Assembly: GCA_029204225.1 (NCBI GenBank)
Contig: CM055100.1
Coordinates: forward strand, 22,502,248-22,564,247
Length of the DNA: 62,000 bases
Direction of reading: 5' to 3'
Origin: Diphasiastrum complanatum
Lineage: Eukaryota; Streptophyta; Lycopodiopsida; Lycopodiales; Lycopodiaceae
Shown here: piece by piece, positions 1 to 10,670 of the stretch
Numbering within the stretch: the stretch's first letter is position 1
Layout: the number at the start of each line of letters is the position of its first letter
The notes under the pieces: generated by a model
The model's database searches: none
What the model was told of the DNA's origin: nothing
Seen by the model: the letters and a program-made list of their open reading frames with translations, nothing else
Translations under genes and position numbers: made by a program

Positions 1-573
1 TCACATGCTGTAAATATTTCAGGAAAGGGATGTGTCTGTGATGTGAATTTCATGAGCCATATGCCAAAAACAAGCATCCAGTGACAGCAAGTGCAAATTC
101 ATATGTTCCTGAATCTTGAAGTCACTTCCATTCATTTTTTAAGGGCATAAAAGTGATTTGCCTCTTGGAAGTACAGGATAGCCACTAGAACCAAGACACT
201 AACTGCCTGCATCAGAGCAGAAGCCTATCGTACAACTTACATTCAGTAGCAATAACAGCAATTGTGTAAAAAACAAGGGGTTAAATGTACACCTTATACC
301 AAGGAAAGTCAGCTACATGCCATTTATCATAGACACTTACTTGGCACTGGCCAGTTATTTAGGCAAACACAAATAGCTGTCATCAAAATTGTAAGCAATG
401 AGGCATAGAGCCCCACATTTGACACCTAGCATCTATTAGATGTTTATGGACATTCTAACTCTTGGTATCTGGGTGCAGAGCTTAGTCTTTAGTTCAGCCT
501 AGTTTGGCTAGCACAGATTAGCATTCCATGCAGCTTAAATTGCTAGTGTTCTCCAATTGATTCAGCTATACAT
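1..573. other. Unassigned AT-rich DNA
   Basis: I see no protein motif, LTR, terminal inverted repeat or RNA gene here on either strand. Open stretches are short and show no recognisable domain. Probably intergenic or old decayed repeat sequence. Confidence 0.5.
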
Positions 574-604
574 TTGCAGATTTCTCTATACCTATGTTAT
601 GTGC

Positions 605-1262
605 ATAGTTGTGTCGAACCGCCGGTTCGAATCGGCCCGGTTCAAACCATTTTTTTGGTTCGAACCGGAAGAACAAAAAGAAGGTTAGATCCGTTTTTCT
701 TGGCATTTTATGCCAAAAAAAACGGTTCGAACCATTTTTTTGGCATTTTCCAAAGGACTATCTTTCATCATGCCAAAAAGAACAGTTCCAACCATTTTTT
801 TGCATTTTCCAAAGGACTATCTTTCTAGTTATGCCAAAAAAACGGTTCGATTTTTTCAAGGACTATCTTTCTAGTCATGTATGGAAGTATCTACTAGCTA
901 ATGTCACTGATGACATCCGATAGATCATAGCTAGGCAACAGATGGATCAAGAACCCTAAATCACAGGTGACATGTATTGTTAGGTAACAAGACTCGGGAG
1001 TTGGAACTTGGAAGTTTGAAGTTCCATGTCAAAATTCGAATTTCACTATCGTCTAATCACGAATTTGGAATTATAATCTACATGTTACCCATTAACACTA
1101 AGAAAGCACTTGTTTTTGACATAATCAAAGGGTAGAAATTAAGGAAGGGGGGGGGAGAATAACTCAAACCGATTCACCGGTTCGAACCTGAAGAAGCCGA
1201 TTCAAATCCGATTCAAACACAATTCGGAAAGGCGATTCGAAAGCTACCATAAAACCTTGGTT
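605..1262. mobile_element. Possible non-autonomous DNA element with TTCGAA-rich ends
   Basis: Both ends are rich in the same short motif: around 611-665 there are several copies of CCGGTTCGAA or close variants, and around 1165-1240 there are CCGGTTCGAACC, CCGATTCAAA and CGATTCGAAAG. The middle holds the 60-base tandem repeat and a run of nine G. No clear target duplication or exact terminal inverted repeat is visible, so this is only a suggestion. Confidence 0.25.
711..877 (+). repeat. Tandem repeat, 60-base unit, about 2.8 copies
   Basis: Units run 711-770, 771-831 and 832-877. Each begins TGCCAAAAA, contains GGTTCGAACC or a variant, then a T-run with TGGCATTTT, and ends CAAAGGACTATCTTTC. 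The third unit has lost about 15 bases in the middle. Each unit can fold on itself, because TGCCAAAAA and TTTTTTTGGCA are near inverted copies. Confidence 0.85.
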
Positions 1263-2111
1263 ATGTGATATTGAATCGCCAATAACTTGGCATTACAGCA
1301 CAGTTCCTGTGCTGGGGAGAGACTATTTTGCCTGCTCCTACAGCTCTATCCATCATTTCCTGATAAGAACGATCAATCCATCTCCTGCTATCCATCACCT
1401 CATCGTGTGCTGTCTAAATCACTCCATCAGTTCCTTGCACAGAGTCATAGCTTTTGGCCATGCTGTTCATCATTGCTCCTGGGGGACGAGTCATACTTTT
1501 CTTCATCGGCTTGGTAGCAGGAATCAGCCAAAACTCATGCATGTCTACAGCATCATTTCTTCACTCTTGAATTTGCATACAAGCAGGCGATCATCACTTA
1601 TTTATTGTCTGTAACTCCATTCATTGCAGATCTGGCTGATTCTTTTCACCTGCAGCTCCAACTCACCTGTTATTCACCTCCAATAGCTCAATCATTCCAT
1701 CAAAAAGGAGAATCCAGAGTCAAATTTATTTTTCTTGCAAACTCATCAGCAGGAAATATCAACAATCAAGGCAGTAGCTTGTTGTAAAATCAACAACTCA
1801 TATCTACAGTTGCGTCCAAAACTCCTACAGCCACAAAAGTCTATCGGCCCATCTACAAGTGTTTTCCAGCTGTTCCCTTGCTCAAGGGCAGTGCTCTCTC
1901 GGCCCTCGTACTGTTGGTTTCCAGACATCACTTCGCAGAAAGTGCTCTATCGATTTACTTGAGGCGATTCCACCAACTCTGTGAATCCACTATGAACACT
2001 CGTACATTTGCCTTCATCATTATTGGTTTATCATCATTTGGAGAACTCTATGATTTTGGTCTTTGACCACCATTTCTTCTAGATTTCTGGATCTTTGCTG
2101 AAAATTCATAC

Positions 2112-2113
<2 letters not shown>
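1263..2113. other. Unassigned DNA, no gene seen
   Basis: Several short overlapping open stretches occur on both strands, but none carries a motif and they look like chance frames in pyrimidine-rich DNA. No LTR match to the families found elsewhere in the window. Confidence 0.4.

Positions 2114-2150
<37 letters not shown>
2114..2150. repeat. (GA)n microsatellite
   Basis: An uninterrupted AG/GA dinucleotide run sits directly against the left end of the element A 5' LTR. That LTR lacks its expected first bases, so the repeat marks the break. Confidence 0.95.
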
Positions 2151-2151
<1 letters not shown>

Positions 2152-2153
<2 letters not shown>

Positions 2154-2596
2154 TAGGCTGTCATGGATAAAAGACGATTCCTGTGATCTCGGCATGGCAA
2201 GGATTGGTGACCGACGAGGACATCTGTCCTAGGGACCGATGTGTCACGAGCAGTGATCCAGCGTGGCCGCCTGACAAGCTATCAAAGATGCGGTGTGTCT
2301 TGACCGTCGGGACCCTAGCTGTCAGTGACGAGTTGCTAGCCGACAAGTAGTCAGGGTGACCAAGAGGGTCACAGGTCTTTGGCGGGGCATGGGGGTGGTA
2401 CCCTATGAGTCACTCAGTATTCACAGGTCACAGGGGTCATGCATGCCAAGTGGGCTAATCACCCACCGGTGGATGCCATGTGCCAGTTGACGAGAATAGC
2501 AGGTAGGACTCAAAGAGGGGGTGCCTATGGTAGGAAGGTTCATTCTACACACCGGCCTTCTAGGATTCACGAGCTTGGAGAGACTTGCTTGTGACA
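2152..2596 (+). repeat. 5' LTR of element A (left end truncated)
   Basis: Matches 5837-6313 closely from about 2215 on; upstream of that the alignment is patchy and the expected TGTTAGAGCC start is missing. It ends GTGACA, as the 3' copy does, so the right border is firm. Confidence 0.88.
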
Positions 2597-2598
2597 AT

Positions 2599-2609
2599 TG
2601 GTATCAGAG
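2599..2609 (+). other. Primer binding site, element A
   Basis: TGGTATCAGAG lies two bases after the LTR end. This matches the 3' end of plant initiator tRNA-Met, the usual primer for minus-strand DNA synthesis in plant LTR retrotransposons. Confidence 0.85.
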
Positions 2610-3364
2610 TCTCGTTCTAGAGAGATAACAGCTCGTTCTAGAGAGGGAAAGTGGAGAAAACATCAATTTTCTTAGTTTTTTTTTGAGGGATTGCAAAAGG
2701 AGAAGTGGGGGAATTGATGCCCTGGATCGTTGGTGAAAAAGGAGCTTTTGCCTCGATTTGAGCCAAAAAAACAGGGATTTACAGATCTGAAAAAGAATAG
2801 AACATGAAAAGATGCATTTTGTAGAAAACTTAAAAATGGCCATAACTTTCTCTACGCTTATCGGATTGCTATGAGATTTCGGCAGGTGCTTGGGGTTGCT
2901 GGACTGCTGCTAGGGAGGCTGAAAATCTGAGAAAAGATTCCGAAATCGCCGCTTCTGCCCAAAAAAACAAATTTGGATGTTTTTTTAGAGGTTTTGGAGT
3001 TGAACCGTCATAACTTCTCTGTCGTATGTCCGTTTGACCTGAGATTTGGCACGGGAATCCTTACAGGAGGGCGACCTACTACAGTAGTACCTTCAGCCTG
3101 TTTGCAGACCTGAGCGCCCGTAACTTCGCTTTGATTTGGTGCTGTTTCTTCACCTATTTTCTCAAAAAAATCGACAAAACTTCAAATTTTTCCGGCAACC
3201 TCTTCATCGGCCATCCATACTATGTCTTTGGGAACCAGGGAGTGATCTATCTTTGCTAATTTATTTTAATTTCCGTTTTCCCTTTTCATAAGAAAAATCA
3301 TTTTTTTTGTTTTTTTTGGTGTACATTCAGAAGAAGTGTTTTTTCTGTGCCCTTTTTGTTCATT

Positions 3365-4110
3365 ATGGACGATGATAGAGTTGATATTCCGCTTAGCCCT
3401 CCTGTTGCCCTCCAATCACCACCACCCAGCCCTGTGCTTAGCCCTGACCGTAATCTGCCTATAGTGATTCCCTGTTCGCGCCTGCTGGTACTTCCCCTTC
3501 TGTGCAAGCTCGCATGGATAGTGTGGAAAAGACCGTGCGAGCGATGATGGTAGTTGGTGGTTATGTGTCTTCCTCGCAGTATGCTCCGCCTTATCCATCT
3601 TCTGTTGTTCGTCCTCTGTTACCACCCTACCCAAAAGACAAAGATATTAAACCTACTCATTTCGCAGGAAACACTCCCCAACGCAATACTGATATCGTAG
3701 ATCAGTGGTTGCATAAGTGGGAGGAATACTTTGATTTGAAGCAGTCCCCAACTGATGAGGGTTGGCGGGTCTGCAAAGCTGCTTACCATTTCACTGATTT
3801 TGCTGATAGGTGGTGGCGCAAGTTGTTGAAGTCTACTAATCAGGCTCCCTCCACCTGGCTTGAGTTTAAGCGAGCTTTCAGAGCTTAGTTTATTCCTCCA
3901 CATGAGCATGTGTGTGTGACGGATGCTAGGTTTTTGCATCATCAAAGGCAGTATGGTGTAGGAATATGTCGATAGGTATTGTGAGACGCTTATCAAGATC
4001 CCAGAAGAGATTCCTGAGTGGCTAGTAGTCCACAAGTTCATATTTGGCCTTCGTGAAGAGTTGCATACAGGTAACAAGAGGACCCTCAACAGAAGGTCTC
4101 TCCCCCTTTA
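3365..4110 (+). pseudogene. gag of element A, broken
   Basis: The first ATG opens an acidic, proline-rich N-terminus. A frameshift near 3480-3500 moves the frame to one reading about 128 residues with the gag hallmark: a Trp pair (DRWWRKL) after a tryptophan-bearing segment (WLHKWEEYFDL). A stop at about 3887 is followed in frame by FIPPHEHV and a further conserved stretch. Gag would form the particle that packages element RNA. A related gag lies on the minus strand at 42100-42990. Confidence 0.75.
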
Positions 4111-4394
4111 AGACATGAGACATACCCTCATGCCCAAACTTATACACATGTGACTTAAAATCTATAAAAAACATAATCCGTCTTTCTTGGCCTTTTCCTT
4201 TTGCTCAGGACTAAGGGGAGACTTGTCGTAAGCACGACGATCCATAGGAGATCCCACCTTGCGCTTCAAAGTCTGCTACATCTGGATAGGATCCTTCTGC
4301 GAAAAGCCTTTCGGACCAGCTTGGCCAGACTTTCGCGAACTCTTCTTCTGAGGCCAGCTTGGCGCTCCAAATTCAGCCTTGGTGCGCAACCACG

Positions 4395-4725
4395 TTCATG
4401 ATGCTCATGAACGATGTCTTGCAAGACTATATGGGCAAGTTTGTCGTCAATTTTATTGATGATATATTAGTTTGTAGTAAAACGGTTGAGGAGCATGAGA
4501 TTGATCTCAAGACCGTTTTTGGCAAGTTACAAGCTTCTGGCTGAGGCCTGCCGATATATGCCAATTACAATCTTTCTTAGGCTTTTGTAAATTCTACCGC
4601 GGTTTGTTAGGAATTATTCCTGGATAGCTGCTCCTCTAACGGACCAGTTACGAAAAAACAACATTGTGGTTCGATGGGATGCTGAAGCTCTAGTGAGCTT
4701 TTAAGAAGGCATTATTTCTGGCCAC
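4395..4725 (+). pseudogene. Reverse transcriptase and RNase H remnant of element A
   Basis: A short piece contains the catalytic box as FIDDILV inside VVNFIDDILVCSKT, followed after a deletion by a segment resembling LQSFLGFCKFYRGFV and the start of the RNase H linker. Less than a third of a normal RT domain survives, so no polymerase activity is possible. Confidence 0.75.
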
Positions 4726-5560
4726 GATTGTAGCGGGATGTAAGAGAGTACGTCCAGCGTTGCACAACTTGTCAAGTGAACAAGGCCGAGAGAGTAAGTC
4801 CTCCGGGCTTGCTACATCCACTTGAGATACCTACAGGAAGGTGGGAAAGCATCTCTATGGATTTTATTGTTGGGCTACCCAAGACCCAGAAGAGATTCAA
4901 TTCTGTTATGGTAGTGGTAGACAAGTTTTCCAAGATGGCTCATTTCATCGCAACGACCGAGAAGGTCACAGCTCCGCAAGTTGCTGAGTTTATTGAGAAT
5001 ATTGTCAGGTTACATGGCCTTCCGAAGTCCATTGTTTCTGACAGGGATCCCAAGTTTACGGGAAATTTCTGGATTGAGGTGTTCGCCAAGCTGGGAACAC
5101 AGTTGCGGATGAGTAGCTCTGAGCATCCTTAGATGGATGGTCAAATAGTTGCCGCTATTGGAGTTCGCGTACAATGATAAGAGACATGCGTCCACTGGAT
5201 TGAGTCCATTTGAGCTCAATTATGGTTTCAGGCCACTTAGTCCTGCAATCATAGGGATTCCGCATAGGGTACCTAGTGCTGTAGAGTTTTTGGCTCAGAT
5301 GCAGTAGAAGCTAAAGATGGCATGAGATAACTTGTCCAAGGGTGTAGCTACGGCAGAGAGTTATACTCGTGAGAACCGTTCCTATCAGGAATTTGAGAAT
5401 GGAGATGGGTGTATTTACTAGTCCCTTCGAAGTCGAAGGTGCTACGCACAGGAAAGTGCGCCAAGTTATCTCTTAGGTGTTGTGGACCATGGTTGATTAT
5501 TAAGAAGGTGAGCCAAGTAGCTCATAAGCTACAACTACCTGTGTGATGCAAGGTGAATCC
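4726..5560 (+). pseudogene. Integrase of element A, broken
   Basis: The zinc-binding end survives as CTTCQVNKAER. The core includes SMDFIVGLP with the first catalytic Asp, MVVVDKFSKMAHF, and SDRDPKFTGNFW with the second Asp. The frame stops at 5133 just before the region of the catalytic Glu and resumes near 5155 with LEFAYNDKRHASTG and LNYGFRPLSP. The core has the same layout as the integrases of C2 and C3. Confidence 0.85.
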
Positions 5561-5639
5561 AGTATTCCATGTTAGCAAACTGAAGAAATGTTTGCAAGCG
5601 ATAGCCTGGTGGAAGGTCTAGTGTCTCTAGAGGAGAAAG

Positions 5640-5816
5640 ACACCACATGTTATGGGCTAGAAAGAGTCCTAGATCGGAGGGAGCGACGCTTGCGTAATCG
5701 CCTCCTTCAAGAGTATCTAGTAACTTGGAAAGGGCATCCGTTGTCCGATGCTACCTGGGAGATGTGACAGGCGTTGCAGAAGTCTTACCTAGAGTTTGTC
5801 ATCGAGGACCGATGAC
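5640..5816 (+). pseudogene. C-terminal chromodomain of element A
   Basis: The frame reads LERVLDRRERRLRNRLLQEY, then VTWKGHPLSDATWE. The VxWKGxxxxxATWE pattern is the chromodomain signature that defines chromoviruses and is thought to guide insertion to particular chromatin. A stop follows the last signature residue, before the end of the domain. Confidence 0.75.
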
Positions 5817-5818
5817 TT

Positions 5819-5836
5819 GCCAGAGGAGGGAAGGAT
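5819..5836 (+). other. Polypurine tract, element A
   Basis: An almost pure purine stretch containing AGAGGAGGGAAGGA lies immediately before the TG that begins the 3' LTR, the position where plus-strand DNA synthesis is primed. Confidence 0.75.
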
Positions 5837-6313
5837 TGTTAGAGCCCAGTTACGGCTCTACCATGATCTCGACATGGCCGGTTACTAGAGGGCATGAGGC
5901 CTAGTATTGGCAAGGGTCGGTGACCGACGAGGACATCTATCCCAAGTAGGGACCAATGCGTCACGAGCACTGATCCGGTGTGGCCGCCTAACAAGCTATC
6001 AGAGATGCGATGTGTCTTGACCGTCGGGACCCTAGCTGTCAGTGACGATTTGCTAGCCGACAAGTAGTCGGGGTGACCAAGAGGGTCACAGGTCTTTGGC
6101 GGGGCATGGGGGTGGTACCCTATGAGTCACTCAGTATTCACAGGTCACAGGGGTCATGCATGCCAAGTGGGCTGATCACCCACAGGTGGATGCCATGTGC
6201 TAGTTGACGGGAATAGCAGGTAGGACTCAAAGAGGGGGTGCCTATGGTAGGGAGATTCATTCTACACACCGGCCTTCTAGGATTCACGAGCTTGGAGAGA
6301 CTTGCTTGTGACA
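5837..6313 (+). repeat. 3' LTR of element A
   Basis: Begins TGTTAGAGCC and ends CTTGTGACA, 477 bases, and matches 2152-2596. It has canonical TG...CA ends. Confidence 0.9.
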
Positions 6314-6570
6314 TCTTCACTTGGTACTGCAGACACTTTCCTTTACTCATACTGGCCAACATCATTCACTTGCTGGTATTGATTCCCAAGGTGACTATCA
6401 GTTGATTACCGGGAAGCAGTTTATGCGTAGCCTGCCAAAGGCTCAGGGTGCAGCTCTTCTTTCCATTTAGAGTACATCAGTTGCTGCTTCACTTTCACCA
6501 TTCGAGGGTCCTCTTCCTCAAGTTGATGCTGCTCCGGATTTACAGGTTGTTGCTGCGTGCCTTGCGCCTA
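6314..6570 (+). pseudogene. Protease-RT linker fragment of B1
   Basis: The frame reads THTGQHHSLAGID, YQLITGKQFMRSLPKAQG and, after a stop, FEGPLPQVDAAPDLQVV. This resembles the stretch between protease and RT in gypsy polyproteins. It is the only pol piece upstream of the unusual region. Assignment rests on general resemblance and the chromodomain downstream. Confidence 0.45.
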
Positions 6571-6599
6571 TAGGCCTTGATTCACAGATATCGTATTCA

Positions 6600-7481
6600 G
6601 TGGTCATTTTTGGTTTCATTGATATTGAGGCCGTATACCTTGGTAGTATTTCTACTATTGCTTCTATGCATACCTCAAATAGTCCTCCTAGTTCAGTGGT
6701 TCATGCAGTATCTTCTCCATTGGTCTCTATATCTCCATCTCTTGAGTCCGTTATGGCCGATGTTCCTGCTGATTTCTTTGGGGTACTTCACGGGTCCACG
6801 GTTGATGGTTTCCTTGCTCTTGGTGATCAGGTTGTATCTTCTTTCGCTCTACTCCATGGATCTCTGCTTGAGGTTTGTGATCTGCCTCATGATATTTCTA
6901 CGGTTCCTTACATGATTCATGCGCCTTTGGCCCTTACCGTTACACATTTTCCATCCGAGGATATTTGCCAAATGGTCACTACATATAGGTTTGCTACAGT
7001 CAATGCCAATGGTATACACTTTTGGGGTTTTTATGCATTAGAGGTTTTTCATGCGACTGATTCCTTTTTACCTCTTGATATTTGGCATTCCTGGTTATTA
7101 CGTATCGCTTGGATTTCATTTGGACTTGTTGCTCATACTACTGTTTCATTTTCAGCTGTGGATATATGGCATTCCTGGTTATTACGTATCGCTTGGTTTT
7201 TATTTGGACCTGTTGATTGGTGCTGGTTTTTCCATATTATTGCTCGCCTATGGTGCAGATATCTCTATGATTATGCATGTGGCTGTCTATCTGTTCCTTG
7301 GATTGTTGCTCATTGTCAGGCTTGGCATATCCTGATGGCTTGGGGAATTGCCTCCGTTCCAGCTACTGTTTGTCCGGGTGATCTTCAGGTTCCGAGTCAT
7401 TTCGTGTTGTTCCATATCGCTTGGTCTCCGATGCTGAGTTGCCAGTTTGTTCTGGTGTTCCAGACCATCAGAGTACCTTGA
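6600..7481 (+). CDS. Trp/His-rich open frame in B1 (unknown function)
   Basis: I do not recognise this 293-codon frame. It occupies the place of RT and integrase in a family-B element and has no polymerase, protease or integrase motif. It carries two near-identical copies of DIWHSWLLRIAW (from about 7078 and 7162) and ends in more Trp- and Phe-rich sequence with CPGDLQVPSH. B3 has a related region with CQGDLPQFP and WHSWLLHIAW. The start is uncertain: the first codon may be joined to the pol frame upstream. It could be a diverged coding module or non-coding repeat that happens to stay open. Confidence 0.35.
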   Translation: MVIFGFIDIEAVYLGSISTIASMHTSNSPPSSVVHAVSSPLVSISPSLESVMADVPADFFGVLHGSTVDGFLALGDQVVSSFALLHGSLLEVCDLPHDISTVPYMIHAPLALTVTHFPSEDICQMVTTYRFATVNANGIHFWGFYALEVFHATDSFLPLDIWHSWLLRIAWISFGLVAHTTVSFSAVDIWHSWLLRIAWFLFGPVDWCWFFHIIARLWCRYLYDYACGCLSVPWIVAHCQAWHILMAWGIASVPATVCPGDLQVPSHFVLFHIAWSPMLSCQFVLVFQTIRVP

Positions 7482-7569
7482 GAGAGTTCCTTCTCCTCTC
7501 TTGGATAGTTTTTGGGAATGTTGCCGCCATATACTTCAGTGTTGCTCATATGTGCTTTGATACTCATTC

Positions 7570-8017
7570 CCAGCTACACGTGGACTACTGATGCTGCGGA
7601 TCCTGTTCCTCGTTCCAGTGCATTTCTGTTTCCTGGCATATCGCTTGCTTTTCCATGCTATTACAGCGTGCCTATCATCCTGCTTATGTTCCTACCCCTT
7701 GGTGCTGGTCTTCTGATGTTGCTATCTTTTCTTGGGGCACCTATATCACTGAGTTCGCACATATGGTTGATGGTTATGTGTATGATGCAGCTATTTGTGA
7801 TGAGTGTCCATCTCTTTTCCAGCTTCCTTATTGGCTTCCCGTTGCTGATGCAGTTCTACCTTCTCGGCCTTTTTGGATACCTTGGTATGATGTCCCTATC
7901 TTTTGGGCTGATCCTCTACTATCTTGGGCATTACAGATACCTTGGCATTCCTGGTTGCTGCTTGATCTTCTTCTGATTCCTTGGCATTCCTGGTTGTTCC
8001 ATATTGCTTGGTTTTAG
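7570..8017 (+). pseudogene. Second Trp/His-rich stretch of B1
   Basis: After a stop at 7479 the same composition continues in another frame, with LLSWALQIPWHSWLLLDLL, then IPWHSWLFHIAWF, and a stop just before the chromodomain segment. The repeated decapeptide WHSWLLxIAW comes from a short DNA repeat (TGGCATTCCTGGTT...). The frame change suggests decay of one longer frame. Confidence 0.35.
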
Positions 8018-8290
8018 ATGACGTGGCCGAGATGTTCCCTTCGTCACCACGATGTTGATCTTGAGCTGTTACACCAGGTTCACCTTCACCATAGTCGATG
8101 CCGCCGGCAGATTCAGTTTTTGGTCCAGTGTGATGGTGGTCCTATTGAGGAGGCCACATGGGAGCCTATTGATGTCTTTTATCATACACCATCACTTGCG
8201 GATTAGGCTCGTGCTCTTGTTGCACTTGTTGATTCCTCTACATCAGATGTTGCTCTAGTTGTTGATGCACCAGGGCTTGCTGCTGTTTGA
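8018..8290 (+). pseudogene. Chromodomain end of B1 pol
   Basis: Encodes RRQIQFLVQCDGGPIEEATWE and IDVFYHTPSLAD, nearly the same as the C-terminus of B2 on the other strand (VQWDGRPVEEATWE). The conserved Trp before Asp-Gly is Cys here. A stop follows SLAD, and the frame then runs on to DAPGLAAV. Confidence 0.8.
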
Positions 8291-8330
8291 TCCAGTTCCT
8301 TTTCAACAGTTGGATCCTTGTGTTGGGGAG

Positions 8331-8742
8331 AGTTATGGACTCTGCTCATTACATTCGCCACATCAATTTACATTTACTTTACTTTATGCATAAGCAGGCC
8401 TTCGGCCCTTTTTTTTATTCATTATTGACACTTAGACTATATGGTTGGCCTTGGGCCTTATTATTCATTATTTGAACATTTAGACATATTACTGGAGAGT
8501 GGGGGCCTTCTTGGAGGGCGCACTATTATCCCTCCCAGTTGGGCCCTAACCACTAGAAACTTCCTTTTAGGGCTTCCTCTAGGCTATAAGTAGGGAATCT
8601 GTGTCATTTGTTACTCAGCTGATGATATTGATCTCTCTCTTTAGTCTCCTTAATCTCTCTTTCCTGCTTTCTAGGGTTAAGTCTTGCATATGTGATGCTT
8701 TCATAGCTTAGCTCTAGATCAATTGTGGCTTCATTCGTAACT
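8331..8742 (+). repeat. 3' LTR of B1
   Basis: A 412-base copy of the family-B LTR, from AGTTATGG to TCGTAACT, preceded by GTTGGGGAG as polypurine tract. A TATA-like CTATAAG lies at 8584-8590. The next five bases are ATACT; no partner can be checked because the 5' end is missing. Confidence 0.88.
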
Positions 8743-9739
8743 ATACTACCCAACATAGTGGCTTGAATGCGGGAAATGCATGCCCAGTCACGAAGAGAAA
8801 GCCCTGGCAACCAGATCTTGGAGGCATATATCACTGCTGGAACCAACCGTGTGTGAAACAACTGGCATCTAGTAGCGGGATCAAAAATATGATTCACTCT
8901 ACAACCACACTCGAACTAGACCAATGTTGAAAGACCCGAGGAAATGTGCGCAAATGCAACCTGGCGGAAACCAAGCACATAGTAAACAAGACCATCAACG
9001 ACAGAGCGGTTGAAACAGCGGGCCAGGAAAGGACAGGCGAGTTGGGCAACTGACTTGAGGAGCTCAGCTGAAAGGAGATCAATGTCAAATGTACGATTGT
9101 TCTTGAGTTTGCAGATGGTGGCTTCAACCATGTCAGGAGCAAAGAGGTCACAGTGGTAGGACGAGAAGAAAGAGAGATGGAAGAGTGAGCAGTTGTTGGT
9201 TGGTTGCATAGTCGACCCAGGATTAAAGAGGGATGGGTGCAATGGATAGGGGCGTATGAAGAAAGATCTTCCAAAAAGTAGCCGAGGAAGCAAAGTGGAG
9301 GGAGCGAAGGAGGTAGGAGGAACGGGAAGAAAAGTAGGCCACTTTCTTTTTGCGGAGAAGGGAACGAAGCTGCTTTTCTGTGGAAGAAAAAAAGTGTAGA
9401 ATTGGAAAATTTGAGGAACAACAGTCATTGAGAACAACAGTCATTGTCATACCATTTATTATGGGTATGATGATGAGAAGAGAAGCAACAAGGGGGCGCG
9501 ATGGCATGAGCGGCGGTAGTCAGGGCATGTGTCAAGAAGGAGGCGTGGGTACTAACATCAGAGGAGGAAGGAAAGTGGTCCAGAAGACGAGAGACGTGGG
9601 CACCATAGGCCTGGGATTGATGAGGAGGTATACGATAGCGGGTGGATCGAACAAAGAGGGAAGGTGGAGGAGAAGGCGGACTTGGCGATGGGGAGAAGGA
9701 GAGGTAGAGCAGAGAGTATATGCAGAGGAGGATGGCCAC
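8743..9739 (-). pseudogene. LINE L1 reverse transcriptase, broken
   Basis: Contains the segment AEKQLRSLLRKKKVAYFSSR, then MVEATICKLKNN, LLSAELLK and PFLARCFNRSVVDG, all shared with L5. A deletion removes the palm with its catalytic box, and the next recognisable part is the C-terminal VPAVIYASKIWLPGL near 8830. Several frameshifts. Confidence 0.8.
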
Positions 9740-10670
9740 TAAAGAAGACCGTTAAGGATAATGAGATTGTGTGCTTGAGCCAACCTCAAAAGCTGTTCCC
9801 CAAAAAGCGTGCCCGTCGCTGATGAGTCCTGATAAGAGGTATCCAACGGATGAAGAGAGAGTGTCAACATAGACTCAGTCTGGCGAGCGGTTGTGCGTAA
9901 ACGGTCATCCATAGTTTTTTTGACAAATAATACCTTCGGATCATGCTTGAGGCGCCAAGCGTATTGGATACCTGGAACTGAGAGCCACATGCGTGAAGTA
10001 AACACAGAGGTAACCCGGTCCAGTGTTGTGCCCTCAGTAGGAAGACCTCGGAATCTTAAGTTGAGCTTTTCTTGTTTAGCCAAGACGCCTTGTACCGTGG
10101 TATCTAAGGAGGGTGCTACAGAAGACGAAGAGGTGGTAGACGATCTCAGGATATAAGCCCATGATTTGGTCTCACGCACTTCTTGCTCGAGAGTAGGGAC
10201 CTTTTGTACATGTTCCACCGTCTCATGAAGCCGCTGTTCAAGAACAAGAATCCGGGTAGTGCACTCAACAATGTCATGTATTTGGCGCTCAAGTTGAGGA
10301 AGCTTACTCATGGATGCCTTATATCCTCAACAGTACGGGAGATATTAGGGATGATGTCCGTCTGCAAAGCACTAAGATTAGAACGAAGAGAAGCAATTTC
10401 AGCCTGTTGAGAGTCAATCATGGCAGTCTTAGTAAGCAAATCCGCACGAAATTCATTGAGTTGTGAAAGAAAAGCGGCAAATTGCTTAGAAATCTACTCA
10501 TTCAATGAGATGTTCTCAGGAGTGGTGTGCCCCGTGTAGGTGTGGCATGTGTCTCCCATAGCAACCGAGGACAAAGTAGCGACTTGTGGTGGCCGAGAAC
10601 TGACAGAATCAGTAGGCATGGTGGACGCAATCTCCAAAGTACGAGGACGTTTGCGAGAGCCTGTAGGCAT
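9740..10670 (-). pseudogene. LINE L1 ORF1 fused by deletion to the endonuclease end
   Basis: An ATG at 10668-10670 opens a basic N-terminus (SRKRPRTLE, a possible nuclear signal). A coiled-coil region with LEQEVRETKSWA and an RNA-binding-like part (LNLRFRGLP) follow. After RLRTTARQTES the sequence jumps into the endonuclease tail (FGEQLLRLAQAHNLIILNGLL). The middle of the endonuclease is deleted. ORF1 proteins bind LINE RNA. Confidence 0.7.

Larger units (their letters stand above)
2152..6313 (+). mobile_element. LTR retrotransposon A (Ty3/gypsy chromovirus, degenerate)
   Basis: Two direct copies of a long terminal repeat flank a primer site, a gag region, a short reverse-transcriptase remnant, an integrase, a chromodomain and a polypurine tract, in the order usual for chromoviruses. 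Most of protease, RT and RNase H is deleted, and stops and frameshifts break every frame, so the copy is dead. No target duplication is visible, because the left LTR end is truncated against a (GA)n run. The right end abuts a family-B pol fragment. Confidence 0.9.
6314..8742 (+). mobile_element. LTR retrotransposon B1 (family B, 5' part missing)
   Basis: The right end is a family-B LTR, preceded by a polypurine stretch and a chromodomain matching B2. The left end begins inside the protease-RT linker directly after the 3' LTR of element A, so the 5' LTR and gag are gone. Between linker and chromodomain, where RT, RNase H and integrase should be, lies an unrelated Trp/His-rich region also found in B3. 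The element is non-autonomous. The base after its LTR is in a minus-strand LINE. Confidence 0.75.

Noticed and set aside
6313-6318. Element A as a clean nested insertion in B1
   Set aside because: No family-B sequence is found left of 2152 and no target duplication is visible, so the junction may be a rearrangement; I report adjacency only.
8894-9437. Two long overlapping minus-strand frames
   Set aside because: These are alternate frames of the LINE RT region; only the one matching L5 motifs was kept, as part of L1.
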